A stretch of 64,000 nt of DNA from Paraplanobispora takensis (lineage in GTDB: Bacteria; Actinomycetota; Actinomycetes; Streptosporangiales; Streptosporangiaceae): assembly GCF_016863195.1 (NCBI RefSeq), contig NZ_BOOK01000044.1, forward strand, positions 1 to 64,000, given 5' to 3'. The first letter of the stretch is position 1, and every line of letters begins with the position of its first letter. The notes beneath the pieces are model-generated. The model searched no databases, had not been told where the DNA came from, and saw nothing but the letters and a program-made list of their open reading frames with translations. The translations under genes were made by a program, and so were the position numbers. This document shows, in pieces, positions 1 through 8,681 of this stretch.

Positions 1-24
1 CGGGCATGGCCGCCCGCCGTACCA

Positions 25-1185
25 TCACGCGGGTGATTGGCTCAGTACGCGGAAGGAGATGCCGGCCCGCTGGAGGCGGCCGATCAGCGCCTCGCCCATC
101 GCCGCGGCGGTGGTCATCTGGCCCGAGACCTTCGGCAGGTCGTCCATGGCCAGGCAGAGCGCCGACTCGCCGAGCATCTTGGCGGTCTCGCCGTAGCCGG
201 GGTCGCCTCCGGCGACCTCGGTGACCACGCGTCGGCCGCCGCCCCGGCCGTCGAAGGTCACCTTGAACCAGCTCTCGGCCCGCTGCTCGGGGGTGGGCCC
301 GTCACCCGGCGCGAAGCGGGTCAGCAGCCACGACCGCACGGGCGGGAGCTGGGCCAGCACCGAGACCGCCCCGGCGCCCGCGACCAGGCCGACGGCGCTG
401 GACAGGTGTTTGACGGCGACGTGGTGGCGGTAGGCGAAGTCGGGGCCGTAGCGCTCCAGCGCGCGGCCCGAGCGGGCGACGATCTGCGGGTCGATCGTGG
501 GCAGCGGCAGCGCCCAGCCTCCCACGTAGTGCGGCGTCCCGGGCCCTCCCCGCACCCTGCGCCCCGCGGGGCGCTCCTCAGCTCTGCGCCGGGCCATCGC
601 GGCCTGCGCGTTCTGCCGGGCCCGGGAGACCGCGGCGACGGCGGAGTGCACGGTCCCGCCCGAGGGCCTGCCGTTGCCGCGCACGTACCCGTCGATCCGG
701 ATCGGCACGCCCTCGGGAAGCCGGTCGACCGTGAAGTAGACGCCCAGGTCGTGCGGGATCGAGTCGAACCCGCACGCGTGCACGATCTTCGCGCCGGTCT
801 CCTGCGCCCGCGCGTGGTGGCGGGTGAACATCAGGTTGACGAACTCCGGCTCGCCGGTGAGGTCGGCGTAGTGGGTGCCGGCCTCGGCGCAGGCGGCGAC
901 GAGCGGCTCCCCGTGGTGGATGTAGGGGCCCACGGTGGTGGCGACCACCCTGGCATGGCGGGCCACCTCGGCCAGCGAGGCGGGGTCGCCGGCGTCGGCG
1001 TGCAGCAGAGGGAGTCCGGGCATGCCGATCCGCTCTTTGACGGCCTCCAGCTTGGCCCGGTTGCGGCCGGCCAGCGCCCAGCGGCAGCCGGGACCGGCGG
1101 CGCCGGCGAGGTAGTCCGCGGTGAGCGCGCCGGTGAACCCGGTGGCGCCGAACAGCACGATGTCGTACGGGCGGTCGTCGGCCAT
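25..1185 (-). CDS. saccharopine dehydrogenase-like NADP-binding oxidoreductase (trans-acting enoyl reductase family)
   Basis: The 386-residue protein opens with a Rossmann segment, GATGFTG at residues 13-19, followed by TVGPY near 85-89 and HACGFDSIPHDLG near 135-147. These are hallmarks of the saccharopine dehydrogenase NADP-binding family and of the mycobacterial trans-acting enoyl reductases that act with polyketide synthases. No PKS lies in the window, so the substrate is unknown. The ATG start follows a purine-rich AAGGGAAGG. The gene begins 15 bp after the stop of the large SARP-type regulator on the same strand, so the two are probably co-transcribed. The family is clear; the reaction is not. 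Confidence 0.8.
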   Translation of the reverse strand: MADDRPYDIVLFGATGFTGALTADYLAGAAGPGCRWALAGRNRAKLEAVKERIGMPGLPLLHADAGDPASLAEVARHARVVATTVGPYIHHGEPLVAACAEAGTHYADLTGEPEFVNLMFTRHHARAQETGAKIVHACGFDSIPHDLGVYFTVDRLPEGVPIRIDGYVRGNGRPSGGTVHSAVAAVSRARQNAQAAMARRRAEERPAGRRVRGGPGTPHYVGGWALPLPTIDPQIVARSGRALERYGPDFAYRHHVAVKHLSSAVGLVAGAGAVSVLAQLPPVRSWLLTRFAPGDGPTPEQRAESWFKVTFDGRGGGRRVVTEVAGGDPGYGETAKMLGESALCLAMDDLPKVSGQMTTAAAMGEALIGRLQRAGISFRVLSQSPA

Positions 1186-1200
1186 GGACGAGCCTTCCCT

Positions 1201-4200
1201 TCAGCGGGCGGATCCGGACGGGCGTGCAGGAATCGTACGCCGTGACTCCCCTGCCCCAGCCGATATGTCCATCTCGTCCTGCGTACCCGGCGTGTCCTCT
1301 CCATCCGGCGTGGTCGCCGAATCCCGCGCCTGCTCCGGAGTGAGAACCCTCCCCCGCGCGTGCTCGGCGGCGAAGCGGTCCTCGCCCAGCGCCCGGCGCA
1401 CCCGCGTGGTGACCCGTGCCGTGTCGGCGCCCTCGGCGACGGCCGGGGGCGCCCCGTCCGCTCCGCGCACGGCCTCGGCCGCGCCCAGCAGACGGGCGGC
1501 GAGATCGTGGCGGCCCCGCAGGGACAGCGCCCCGGCCATGCCGAGGAGGACGACGGACGCCCCCCGGGTGGCGCTCAGCCTGACCGCGAGGTCGAAGGCC
1601 TCCAGGTGCAGGGCCAGGGCCCCGGCCGCGTCGCCGCGCTGCTCGGCCACGAAGCCGAGCTCCGCCACGATCATCGGCAGGTACGGCGGCGGCGTCCCGC
1701 CGTCCTGACGGGGCGCGGCGTCCAGTACGGCGCGCAGGTGGGTCTCGGCGCGGTCGAGCCGCCCGTCCCGGCGGGCGGCGAAGGAGAGGCCCATCCTGGC
1801 GAAGACCTGCCCCGCCTGGTGGCCCTGTTCGACGCTCAGCCGCAGGGCCCGCTCGCACAGCTCCTGCGCCCCGGCGTATTCACCGCGCTGCAACGCGATC
1901 CAGCCCAGCCAGGCCAGCCTCGCCGAGACCTCGCTCCACAGCCCGAGCTCCTCGGCCAGGCGCAGGCCCTCCTCGTGCATGCGGCCGGCCTGCTCCAGGT
2001 CGCCGGTCATCTCGGCCAGCGCGCCGAGCCAGCCGGACGCCTCCAGCCGGCCCCATCGGTCGCCGAGCCCGCCGAACAGCTCCGCGCTGAGCTCGCCGTC
2101 GGCCCGCAGCGCGGCCACGTCGCCCCGCACGTGCGCGAGCTTGGCCCGGGTGGCGAGGGCGGCGGCCGTACCCCATCGGTCGCCGAGCTCCCGGAAGACC
2201 GGCAGCGCCCGCTCCGTGAGCTCCGCTGCGGCCTCCAGGTCTCCGAGGTCCAGCCCGGCATAACCCAGGAACCATTCGGCCCTGGCCCGCCCGCCCGGGT
2301 CGCCGGCGGCCTCGTAGGCCTTCAGGACCGCCTGCCTGCGGGCGTCCCGGTCGGCGGCCTCGCCGTACAGGAAGCCGATCCCGGCCTGCCAGGCCATCGC
2401 CCGGGCCACGGGCGCGGGACCGGGCGGCCCGGTCGTACCAGACCCGCCGGCGTCCACGCTCTCCGGCGCCACCAGGGACAGCGCCGCGGCCAGCGACCGC
2501 CGGGCCTCGGCCAGGCGCCCGCGCAGGAACCAGTACCAGGAGAGCGCGTTGACCAGGCGCAGCGCCCCGTCCGCGTCGCCGTCCTCGACCGCGGCGGCGA
2601 GCGCCGTGCGCAGGTTGGCCGCCTCGGCGTCCAGGCGCCGCAGCCACCGCCGCTGGCCGCCGCCGTACAGGTGCGGCTCGGCCTCCTCGGCCAGGGCGGT
2701 GTAGTGGCGGCGGTGCCACCGCCGCAGCCGGTCCGTCTCCCCCGCCTCGCGCACCCGATCGGCGCAGTAGGCCGCCACCGACTCCAGCAGCCGGTAGCGG
2801 GGCCCGTCCGCGCCGTCGGCCGGGGCCACCAGGGAACGGTCCACCAGGCGGGTCAGCAGATCCATCACGTCGGCGGCCGGCAGGTCGTCACCGGCGCAGA
2901 CGGCCTCGGCGGCCTCCATGGTGCAGCCGTCGGCGTGTACGGCCAGCCGGCGCAGCACGACGCGCTCGGGGTCGCTCAGCAGCTCCCAGCTCCAGTCGAT
3001 CATGGCCATCAGCGTCTGCTGGCGCGGCGGGGCGCCCCGATGACCGGTGGCCAGCAGCCGGAACCGGTCGTCCAGCCGGGCCACCAGGCCGTGCACGCCC
3101 AGCGCCCGCACCCGCGTGGCCGCCAGTTCCAGCGCCAGCGGGATGCCGTCCAGCCTGCGGCACAGCACCGCGACCGCCGGGGCGCTCTCCTCGTCCAGGG
3201 TGAAACCACGCGCCGCGGCGGAGGCCCGGGTCACGAACAGCCGCACCGCCCCGGACTCCCGCAGCTCCTCCAGCCCGGCGGCGGGGCCGGGCACCTCCAG
3301 CGGGGGAACGGCCCAGACGACCTCCCCGGCCAGGGCGAGCGGTTCCCGGCTGGTCGCCAGGATCCGCAGCCCCGGGGCGGCCCGCAGCAGCGACTCCACC
3401 AGCTCGGCGACCGGCTCTATCACGTGCTCGCAGTTGTCCAGCACCAGCAGCAGCCGCCGGGAGCGCAGCGCCTCGGCGAGCCGGGCCGCGGCGGTCGCCG
3501 GCCCGCCCGGGTCGGCGGCGTCCCGGACGCCCAGCACCGCCATGACCGCCTCGGCCAGGCGGAGCAGGGCGTCCGGGTCGGCGGGCCGGTCGAGCGCTGC
3601 CAGCTCGACCAGCCAGACGCCGTCGGGGAACAGCTCACGCACGGCGGGGGCCGTCCCGGACGCGGACGGCGCCTCAGGCGCGGGCAGGCCCACCGGTGTC
3701 CCGGACGCGGACGGGTTCACCAGCCGGCCGGCGGCCTCCACCGCCAGCCGGGTCTTGCCCACCCCTCCGGGGCCGGTGAGCGTCACCAGCCGGTCCGCCG
3801 CCAGCCGGGCGAGGATCCCGGAGACCGCCTCGTCCCTGCCGACCAGGCCGGTGATCGGCGAGGGCACGTTGGTGGCGGGCGCGGTCCCGGGTACGGCCGG
3901 CGCCGCAGGGGCCGATACGGCGGACGTCACGGGGTCCGGCACGGCCGCAGGCGGTGGAGGCGGCGCCGTGGTCGCCGGGGGCGCGCTCCCGTCAAGAGCG
4001 GGCGCGTTCTGCCGGGCGCCGGGCGCCGGGGGCGGGGCGGGGGCGGTCAGCGACGGGTCCTGGGTCAGGATCGCCCGATGCAGGGCGCCCAGCTCGGCGC
4101 TCGGGTCCAGCCCGAGTTCGTCGGCGAGCATGGTCCGCAGCTCTTCGTAGCTGGCCAGGGCCTCGTTCTGCCGGCCGGAGCGGTACAGCGCGCGCATGTG

Positions 4201-4785
4201 CGCGGCGCGCAGCCTCTCCCGGAACGGATGCCCGGTCAGCAGTTCGCGGAGCTCTCCGGCCAGGGCGGCGTGCTCGCCGAGCTCCAGCCGTACCTCCGCC
4301 CGATCCTCCTGCGCGGCCAGCCGCTGCTCGGTCAGGCGGGTCACGGCAGGCCAGGCGAACGGCTCGTCGGCGAAGTCCGCCAGCGCCGGACCCCGCCAGA
4401 CGGCCAGCGCCTCGGACAGCAGGTCCGCCCTGGCCCGGGGGTCACGCGCCCGGCCGGCCTCGGCGAGCAGGGCCCGGAACACGCCGGCGTCGGTCTCGCC
4501 TCTCACGAGATATCCCGCCGGGTGGTGGGCGACCAGCTCGCGGGCGCCCGGCTCGGCGTCCTCCAGCGCCCGGCGCAGTTGCGAGACCTTGGCCGACAGC
4601 GCACCCGCGGGATTGCCCGGCGGGTCCTCGCCCCACAGGTCGTCGATCAACCGGTCGGCGGGCACCGGCCGCCCCTCGTGCACGAGAAGGTCGGCCAGCA
4701 GGGCACGGACCTTCAGCCCCGGGATCGCCACCGGCTCACCCCCGGCCGTCCACACCGCCAGCGGCCCCAACACCCCGAAACGCAT
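1201..4785 (-). CDS. SARP/AfsR-type regulator: winged HTH, BTAD, NB-ARC ATPase and TPR
   Basis: This transcriptional activator of about 1194 residues has an OmpR-like winged helix (residues about 5-90, starting MRFGVLGPLAVW), then a bacterial transcriptional activation domain (about 95-240, including FRERLRAAHMRALYRSGRQ). A Pro/Ala linker follows, then an NB-ARC/STAND ATPase (Walker A GPGGVGKTRLA; Walker B LLLVLDNCEHV) and a long TPR-like helical region. An ATG three codons upstream (4794) is also possible; MRFGV matches the usual family start. AfsR-type SARPs integrate metabolic or phosphorylation signals and bind direct heptamer repeats. Four such repeats lie just upstream, between this gene and the divergent FMN reductase. 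No antibiotic cluster is visible, so it is not obviously pathway-specific. Confidence 0.92.
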   Translation of the reverse strand: MRFGVLGPLAVWTAGGEPVAIPGLKVRALLADLLVHEGRPVPADRLIDDLWGEDPPGNPAGALSAKVSQLRRALEDAEPGARELVAHHPAGYLVRGETDAGVFRALLAEAGRARDPRARADLLSEALAVWRGPALADFADEPFAWPAVTRLTEQRLAAQEDRAEVRLELGEHAALAGELRELLTGHPFRERLRAAHMRALYRSGRQNEALASYEELRTMLADELGLDPSAELGALHRAILTQDPSLTAPAPPPAPGARQNAPALDGSAPPATTAPPPPPAAVPDPVTSAVSAPAAPAVPGTAPATNVPSPITGLVGRDEAVSGILARLAADRLVTLTGPGGVGKTRLAVEAAGRLVNPSASGTPVGLPAPEAPSASGTAPAVRELFPDGVWLVELAALDRPADPDALLRLAEAVMAVLGVRDAADPGGPATAAARLAEALRSRRLLLVLDNCEHVIEPVAELVESLLRAAPGLRILATSREPLALAGEVVWAVPPLEVPGPAAGLEELRESGAVRLFVTRASAAARGFTLDEESAPAVAVLCRRLDGIPLALELAATRVRALGVHGLVARLDDRFRLLATGHRGAPPRQQTLMAMIDWSWELLSDPERVVLRRLAVHADGCTMEAAEAVCAGDDLPAADVMDLLTRLVDRSLVAPADGADGPRYRLLESVAAYCADRVREAGETDRLRRWHRRHYTALAEEAEPHLYGGGQRRWLRRLDAEAANLRTALAAAVEDGDADGALRLVNALSWYWFLRGRLAEARRSLAAALSLVAPESVDAGGSGTTGPPGPAPVARAMAWQAGIGFLYGEAADRDARRQAVLKAYEAAGDPGGRARAEWFLGYAGLDLGDLEAAAELTERALPVFRELGDRWGTAAALATRAKLAHVRGDVAALRADGELSAELFGGLGDRWGRLEASGWLGALAEMTGDLEQAGRMHEEGLRLAEELGLWSEVSARLAWLGWIALQRGEYAGAQELCERALRLSVEQGHQAGQVFARMGLSFAARRDGRLDRAETHLRAVLDAAPRQDGGTPPPYLPMIVAELGFVAEQRGDAAGALALHLEAFDLAVRLSATRGASVVLLGMAGALSLRGRHDLAARLLGAAEAVRGADGAPPAVAEGADTARVTTRVRRALGEDRFAAEHARGRVLTPEQARDSATTPDGEDTPGTQDEMDISAGAGESRRTIPARPSGSAR

Positions 4786-4820
4786 GGCAATCACGATAAC
4801 GGCCGCCCCGTCCCGTCACC

Positions 4821-4902
4821 CCGTAAGCCGGCCGGGCGAAAGCCGTAAGACCACGAGAAACGACGGGTGGGAGCCGTAAGGCGGCGAGAAACAAACCGTA
4901 AA
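4821..4902. promoter_or_regulatory. candidate SARP box: four CCGTAA direct repeats
   Basis: CCGTAAG occurs at 4821, 4843 and 4874, and CCGTAAA at 4896. The spacings are 22, 31 and 22 bp. SARP proteins are known to bind heptameric direct repeats spaced by 11 or 22 bp. The site lies between a SARP gene and a divergent FMN reductase gene, with the last repeat 58 bp from the reductase ATG. A larger unit (AGCCGTAAG, 4 nt, CGAGAAAC) is itself duplicated at 31 bp. Regulation by the neighbouring SARP is inference. Confidence 0.55.
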
Positions 4903-4960
4903 GGGGTCCGGGCATCGTAGGAGACGTCAAAGCGAGAGGGTCGCGAAGGAGGCGGAACGG

Positions 4961-5560
4961 ATGTGCGGACAGATGCCGCAGGACGGACGGCTGCGGCTGG
5001 CGGTCATCATCGCCAGTACCCGCAACGGCCGGTTCGGCCCCACGGTCGCCGACTGGTTCACCGCCAGGGCCCGCAGGCGGGCCGACCTGGAGGTGGACCT
5101 GGTCGACCTGGCCAAGGCGGATCTGCCGCAGACCCTTACCGATCAGGACGAACCCCTCCCGCAGCGGGTGCGGGACCTGGCGCCGCGGCTGAGCGCCGCC
5201 GACGCCTTCGCGGTCATCACGCCCGAGTACAACCGGAGCTTTCCCGCTCCGCTCAAGACGGCCATCGACTGGTACTACGAGGAGTGGCACGCCAAGCCCG
5301 TCACCTTCGTCGCCTACGGCAGGGAATCGGGCGGCGTGCACGCCGTCGGCCAGTTGCGCCAAATCTTCACAGAACTGCATGCCGTGGCGATATGCGACGC
5401 CGTCGTCCTGCCACGTTACTGGGAGCTGTTCACCGCCGACGGCAGCTGGCCCAAGGCCTCCGCTCCCTGCAACGACGAGGTCGCGGCCGCGCTCGACCGG
5501 CTGACCTGGTGGGCCCACGCTCTGCGGGAGGCCCGGGCCAGGCAGCCCTACAAGATCTGA
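4961..5560 (+). CDS. NADPH-dependent FMN reductase
   Basis: This 199-residue flavodoxin-like protein has the FMN phosphate-binding loop ASTRNGRFG (residues about 17-25) and the family block TPEYNRSFPAPLKTAIDWY (about 87-105). Such enzymes reduce FMN, quinones or azo compounds with NAD(P)H in the cytosol. The ATG at 4961 follows AAGGAGG with good spacing. The upstream region carries four CCGTAA repeats that could be bound by the divergent SARP-type regulator, so it may be a direct target of that protein. The physiological acceptor cannot be read from sequence. Confidence 0.9.
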   Translation: MCGQMPQDGRLRLAVIIASTRNGRFGPTVADWFTARARRRADLEVDLVDLAKADLPQTLTDQDEPLPQRVRDLAPRLSAADAFAVITPEYNRSFPAPLKTAIDWYYEEWHAKPVTFVAYGRESGGVHAVGQLRQIFTELHAVAICDAVVLPRYWELFTADGSWPKASAPCNDEVAAALDRLTWWAHALREARARQPYKI

Positions 5561-5611
5561 ACGTCCCTTACTTCATCCGCTTCACCACATGATCGGACAC
5601 CGGAGGAAACA

Positions 5612-6181
5612 ATGAGGAAGATCATCGCTTCGACCTTCGTGACGCTCGACGGCTTCATCGACGACCCGCACCTGTGGGCCCTGCCGTACTCCGACGCGGG
5701 GTCCCAGAAGTACTCTCTCGATCTCCTGCTGGGCAGCGACATCCTCCTGCTCGGCCGGGTCACCTTCGAGGGCATGGCCCAGGCATGGCCCTCCATGTCG
5801 GGTGACCCCTACTCCGACAAGGTCAACGCCATGACCAAGTACGCGGTCTCCTCCACCCTGAAGGAGACCGACTGGAACAACTCGAGCGTCATCCACGGGG
5901 ACGACCTGCTCGCCGAAGTGAACCGGCTCAAGCAGCAGCCCGGCGGGGACATCCTGATCTGGGGCTGCGGCCGGCTCACCGACACACTCGCCGAGCACGG
6001 GCTGCTCGACGAGTACAAGCTCTGGATCTACCCGGTCGTCAAGGGCGGCGGGCAGCCCCTGTTCCCCGCGGGCACGGAGGCGACCATGGAGCTCGTCGAC
6101 AACGAGGCGTTCGACTCGGGAACCGTCCTGCTGACCTACCGGCCGGTCAAGACGAGCCCGGCTCCGGCGTCCGCCGGCTGA
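5612..6181 (+). CDS. dihydrofolate reductase-family (RibD C-terminal-like) protein
   Basis: The 189-residue protein begins MRKIIASTFVTLDGFIDDP and has LLGSDILLLGRVTFEGMAQAWP and DILIWGCGRLTDTLAEHGLLDEYKL segments, matching the RibD_C/YwjB-like family of NADPH-binding reductases. It lacks the features of the housekeeping FolA. It follows the FMN reductase by 51 bp on the same strand and may share its transcript. The ATG follows GGAGG. A strong terminator hairpin lies just after its stop. Substrate unknown; a second member of this family lies at 12896-13480. Confidence 0.85.
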   Translation: MRKIIASTFVTLDGFIDDPHLWALPYSDAGSQKYSLDLLLGSDILLLGRVTFEGMAQAWPSMSGDPYSDKVNAMTKYAVSSTLKETDWNNSSVIHGDDLLAEVNRLKQQPGGDILIWGCGRLTDTLAEHGLLDEYKLWIYPVVKGGGQPLFPAGTEATMELVDNEAFDSGTVLLTYRPVKTSPAPASAG

Positions 6182-6195
6182 TCCCCCGGGGTTCG

Positions 6196-6249
6196 CGCCG
6201 AGGCGCCTGCCGGGGAGCGGAACGCCGCTCCCCGGCAGGCGCCTCGGCG
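6196..6249. terminator. 25-bp perfect stem, AACG loop
   Basis: A perfect inverted repeat has arms at 6196-6220 and 6225-6249 with a 4-nt AACG loop. It is placed 14 bp after the reductase stop and 39 bp before the next gene. It is GC-rich with no T tract, as is usual for actinomycete terminators, and is the longest perfect hairpin I found in the window. Confidence 0.85.
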
Positions 6250-6288
6250 GCCGCCGGGCTCCCGTTATAGGTTCTGGGGGAACGGTAC

Positions 6289-6795
6289 GTGTACGAGCGG
6301 AGGATCAGCGCGGTGGAAGTCGAGCAGACGGTGCTTCCGGGAATCGGATTGCGGCATGAGTTCACGACGCGCTCCGGGCGAAGGATCGGGATCGTCTCGC
6401 ACCGTACCGGCCGCCGCGACCTGGTGATCTACGATCCCGACGATCCCGACCGCGCCTGCGAGACCGTGAAACTGAACGACGAGGAAGCCGACGCGCTGGT
6501 GGAGCTGCTGGGCGCCCCGCGCATCGTGCAGCGCCTCAACGCCCTGCACCGGGACGTCGAGGGGCTGGTCAGCCTGCAGCTGCCGATCCCGTCCGGCTCG
6601 CGCTACGACGGGCGCCCGATGGGGGACGCGCGGGTGCGCACCCGTACCGGCGCCTCCATCGTGGCCGTGGTCCGCTCCGGTCAGGTCGTCGCCAGCCCCG
6701 GCCCGGAGTTCGTCCTGGCCGGAGACGACGTCGTGGTCGTCGTGGGCAGCCCGGAGAGCACCGCCGCCGTCGCCGACATCTTCTCTCACGGTTAG
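6289..6795 (+). CDS. KhtT-like regulatory subunit of K+/H+ antiporter (RCK_C/TrkA-C domain)
   Basis: The 168-residue soluble protein has an N-terminal regulatory half (LPGIGLRHEFTTRSGRRIGIV) and a C-terminal TrkA-C/RCK_C domain (about 85-165, ending DDVVVVVGSPESTAAVADIF). It is the typical partner of CPA2 antiporters such as Bacillus KhtU. In the KhtT family this domain binds nucleotides, reported as c-di-AMP in some members, and gates the transporter. The next gene starts 8 bp later and encodes the antiporter, so this is a two-gene operon. The start is probably the GTG at 6289 within GTACGTGTACGAG. Confidence 0.87.
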   Translation: MYERRISAVEVEQTVLPGIGLRHEFTTRSGRRIGIVSHRTGRRDLVIYDPDDPDRACETVKLNDEEADALVELLGAPRIVQRLNALHRDVEGLVSLQLPIPSGSRYDGRPMGDARVRTRTGASIVAVVRSGQVVASPGPEFVLAGDDVVVVVGSPESTAAVADIFSHG

Positions 6796-6803
6796 GCCGG
6801 CGG

Positions 6804-7964
6804 GTGCACCACACTGCAGTTCTCTTTCTCGAGTTCGGCGCCGTCCTGCTCGGGCTCGGCATTCTCGGGGCGCTGGCGCTGCGCGTCGGCATCTCGCCCA
6901 TCCCCCTCTATCTGATCGCCGGACTGGCGTTCGGCACCGGCGGCATCGTGCCGCTGGCCACCAGCGAGGAGTTCATCGCCACCGGCGCCGAGATCGGCGT
7001 CGTCCTGCTGCTGCTCACCCTCGGCCTGGAGTACAACGCCAGCGAGCTGGTGACCAGCCTGAAGAGCAACGCCCCGGCCGGCCTGGTGGACCTGGTGCTC
7101 AACGCCGCGCCCGGCGCGATCTGCGCGCTGCTGCTCGGCTGGGGCCCGGTCGCCGCGGTGGCCATGGCCGGCGTCACCTACGCCACCTCCTCGGGCATCA
7201 CCGCCAAGGTCCTGTCCGATCTGGGGTGGATCGGTAACCGCGAGACCCCGGTGGTGCTGTCGCTGCTGGTCTTCGAGGACCTGACCATGGCGGTCTACCT
7301 GCCGGTGCTGACCGCCATGCTGGCGGGCCTGAGCTTCGCCGGCGGCGCGGTCACCGTGGGCATCGCGCTGGCCACGGTGAGCGTGGTGCTGCTGGTGGCG
7401 CTGCGCTTCGGGCGGTTCATCGAGGCGTTCGTCTCCAGCCCCAACTCCGAGGTGCTGCTGCTGAAGGTGGTCGGCCTGGCCCTGCTGGTGGCCGGGGCCG
7501 CCCAGCAGCTGCAGGTGTCGGCCGCGGTGGGGGCGTTCCTGGTCGGCATCGCCCTGTCGGGGGAGCTGGCCCACGAGACCCAGGCGCTGCTGGCCCCGCT
7601 GCGCGACCTGTTCGCCGCGGTCTTCTTCGTCTTCTTCGGCCTGCAGACCGATCCGGCGAAGATCCTGCCGATGGCGGGGCTGGCCGTGGTGCTGGCCCTG
7701 GTCAGCATGGTCACCAAGCTGCTGACCGGCGTGTACGCCGCCCGGCGGGCGGGCATCGGCAAGGCCGGCCGGGCCCGCGCGGGCATCGCGCTCATCCCCC
7801 GGGGCGAGTTCAACATCGTGATCGCCGGCCTGGCGGTGACCGGCGGGGCCCACCCCGACCTGGGCCCGCTGGCGGCCGCCTACGTGCTCATCCTGGCCGC
7901 GTTCGGCCCGCTGGCCGCCCGCCTGGTCCAGCCGTTCATCACCGCCATCGCCAAGCGCGCCTGA
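6804..7964 (+). CDS. CPA2 cation:proton antiporter (KhtU-like)
   Basis: This 386-residue integral membrane protein has about 12 hydrophobic segments. It shows the CPA2 hallmarks PLYLIAGLAFG near the N-terminus, GLEYNASELVTSL and PRGEFNIVIAGLAVTGG near the C-terminus. It probably exchanges K+ (or Na+) for protons and contributes to pH and turgor control. The length is normal for KhtU-type proteins and there is no fused TrkA-N domain, consistent with the separate KhtT-like subunit encoded immediately upstream. The GTG start lies 8 bp after the preceding stop. Confidence 0.9.
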   Translation: MHHTAVLFLEFGAVLLGLGILGALALRVGISPIPLYLIAGLAFGTGGIVPLATSEEFIATGAEIGVVLLLLTLGLEYNASELVTSLKSNAPAGLVDLVLNAAPGAICALLLGWGPVAAVAMAGVTYATSSGITAKVLSDLGWIGNRETPVVLSLLVFEDLTMAVYLPVLTAMLAGLSFAGGAVTVGIALATVSVVLLVALRFGRFIEAFVSSPNSEVLLLKVVGLALLVAGAAQQLQVSAAVGAFLVGIALSGELAHETQALLAPLRDLFAAVFFVFFGLQTDPAKILPMAGLAVVLALVSMVTKLLTGVYAARRAGIGKAGRARAGIALIPRGEFNIVIAGLAVTGGAHPDLGPLAAAYVLILAAFGPLAARLVQPFITAIAKRA

Positions 7965-7975
7965 CCGGTCCCCGC

Positions 7976-8006
7976 CGTACGGCCGCGCTCACGACGCGGC
8001 CGTACG
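7976..8006. terminator. 12-bp stem between convergent genes
   Basis: The arms CGTACGGCCGCG (7976-7987) and CGCGGCCGTACG (7995-8006) flank a 7-nt loop. The hairpin separates the convergent antiporter and carboxymuconolactone decarboxylase-like genes and overlaps the last codons of the latter. It probably acts in both directions. Confidence 0.7.
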
Positions 8007-8591
8007 CGGCACGCCGGCGGCGAGGGCGCCGAGCGCGGCGTCGGCGAAGTGCGGGGCTCCCGGTTCCGGCTCCAGGCGGAGGGTCCGGGCCAGGAAGCTG
8101 ATCGCGTGGTACCACCCGCACAGGAGCACGACGTCGAGCAGCTGGGGCTCGGTGAAGCGGGCCGCCAGCCGGGACCACAGCTCCTCGCCGATGTCCCCGT
8201 CGCGGTGGAGGGCGTCGACGGCGCGGATCAGCAGCCGCTCGCCCTCGTCGTCCCAGCAGGGGTCGCCGGCCTCCCCCGCGGTCAGCGAGGTGATCTGGGC
8301 CGGGGTCAGCCCGGCCCTGCCGGCGAAGAACGCGACGTGCACGCCCCACTCGTACTCGCACCCGCAGGCCGCGCAGGTGCGCAGGATCACGATCTCGCGT
8401 TCCCGCAGCCCCACGCTCAGCTCCCGGCTCAGCTCGTAGGAGCCCCACCCGTGCATGGCCCGCGTCATCGTCGGGTTGCGGGCCAGCACCCGGAACAGCG
8501 TGATCGGCTCGACCCCCGGCGGCATCATCGCGCGCAGCAGCGCGCCCTCCCGCCCGGGGTACGGCTCGGTGAGCGGTTCGATACGGGCCAT
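7989..8591 (-). CDS. carboxymuconolactone decarboxylase-family protein
   Basis: The 200-residue protein has the CMD/AhpD-like helical core, with LREREIVILRTCAACGCEYEWGVH around residues 72-95. The CAAC pair and downstream His resemble the redox CxxC...H centre of AhpD-like alkyl hydroperoxidases, although many such proteins have other or unknown activities. The ATG is at 8591. The gene is divergent from an HxlR-type regulator 91 bp away, with two inverted repeats in the shared promoter region, so it is probably that regulator's target. Thiol or electrophile stress would be a reasonable inducer, but that is inference. Confidence 0.82.
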   Translation of the reverse strand: MARIEPLTEPYPGREGALLRAMMPPGVEPITLFRVLARNPTMTRAMHGWGSYELSRELSVGLREREIVILRTCAACGCEYEWGVHVAFFAGRAGLTPAQITSLTAGEAGDPCWDDEGERLLIRAVDALHRDGDIGEELWSRLAARFTEPQLLDVVLLCGWYHAISFLARTLRLEPEPGAPHFADAALGALAAGVPRTAAS

Positions 8592-8613
8592 CGCAGCCTC
8601 CAGCTCTCCCCTA

Positions 8614-8664
8614 TGCTTCTATTTCAGAAGCAGTACGATGGCGACGATAGCGATTCGAAAATCG
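8614..8664. promoter_or_regulatory. divergent promoter with candidate HxlR operators
   Basis: Two inverted repeats lie between the CMD-family gene and the HxlR gene. TGCTTCT-ATTTC-AGAAGCA spans 8614-8632 and CGATT-CGAA-AATCG spans 8651-8664. HxlR-family dimers bind such palindromes next to their own gene. The second repeat ends 17 bp before the regulator GTG and overlaps where its transcript should start, consistent with autoregulation. Confidence 0.5.
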
Positions 8665-8681
8665 AAGCACAAGGGGGTGCC

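Noticed and set aside
1201-4785. SARP gene as marker of an antibiotic gene cluster
   Set aside because: No PKS, NRPS, terpene or lanthipeptide genes lie within reach; the neighbours are redox and transport genes.
1360-4848. 1162-codon open frame on the + strand opposite the SARP gene
   Set aside because: It is the shadow of the SARP gene: composition is Gly/Gln/Arg/Pro-rich, no domain is visible, and the opposite strand has clear HTH, BTAD and NB-ARC motifs.
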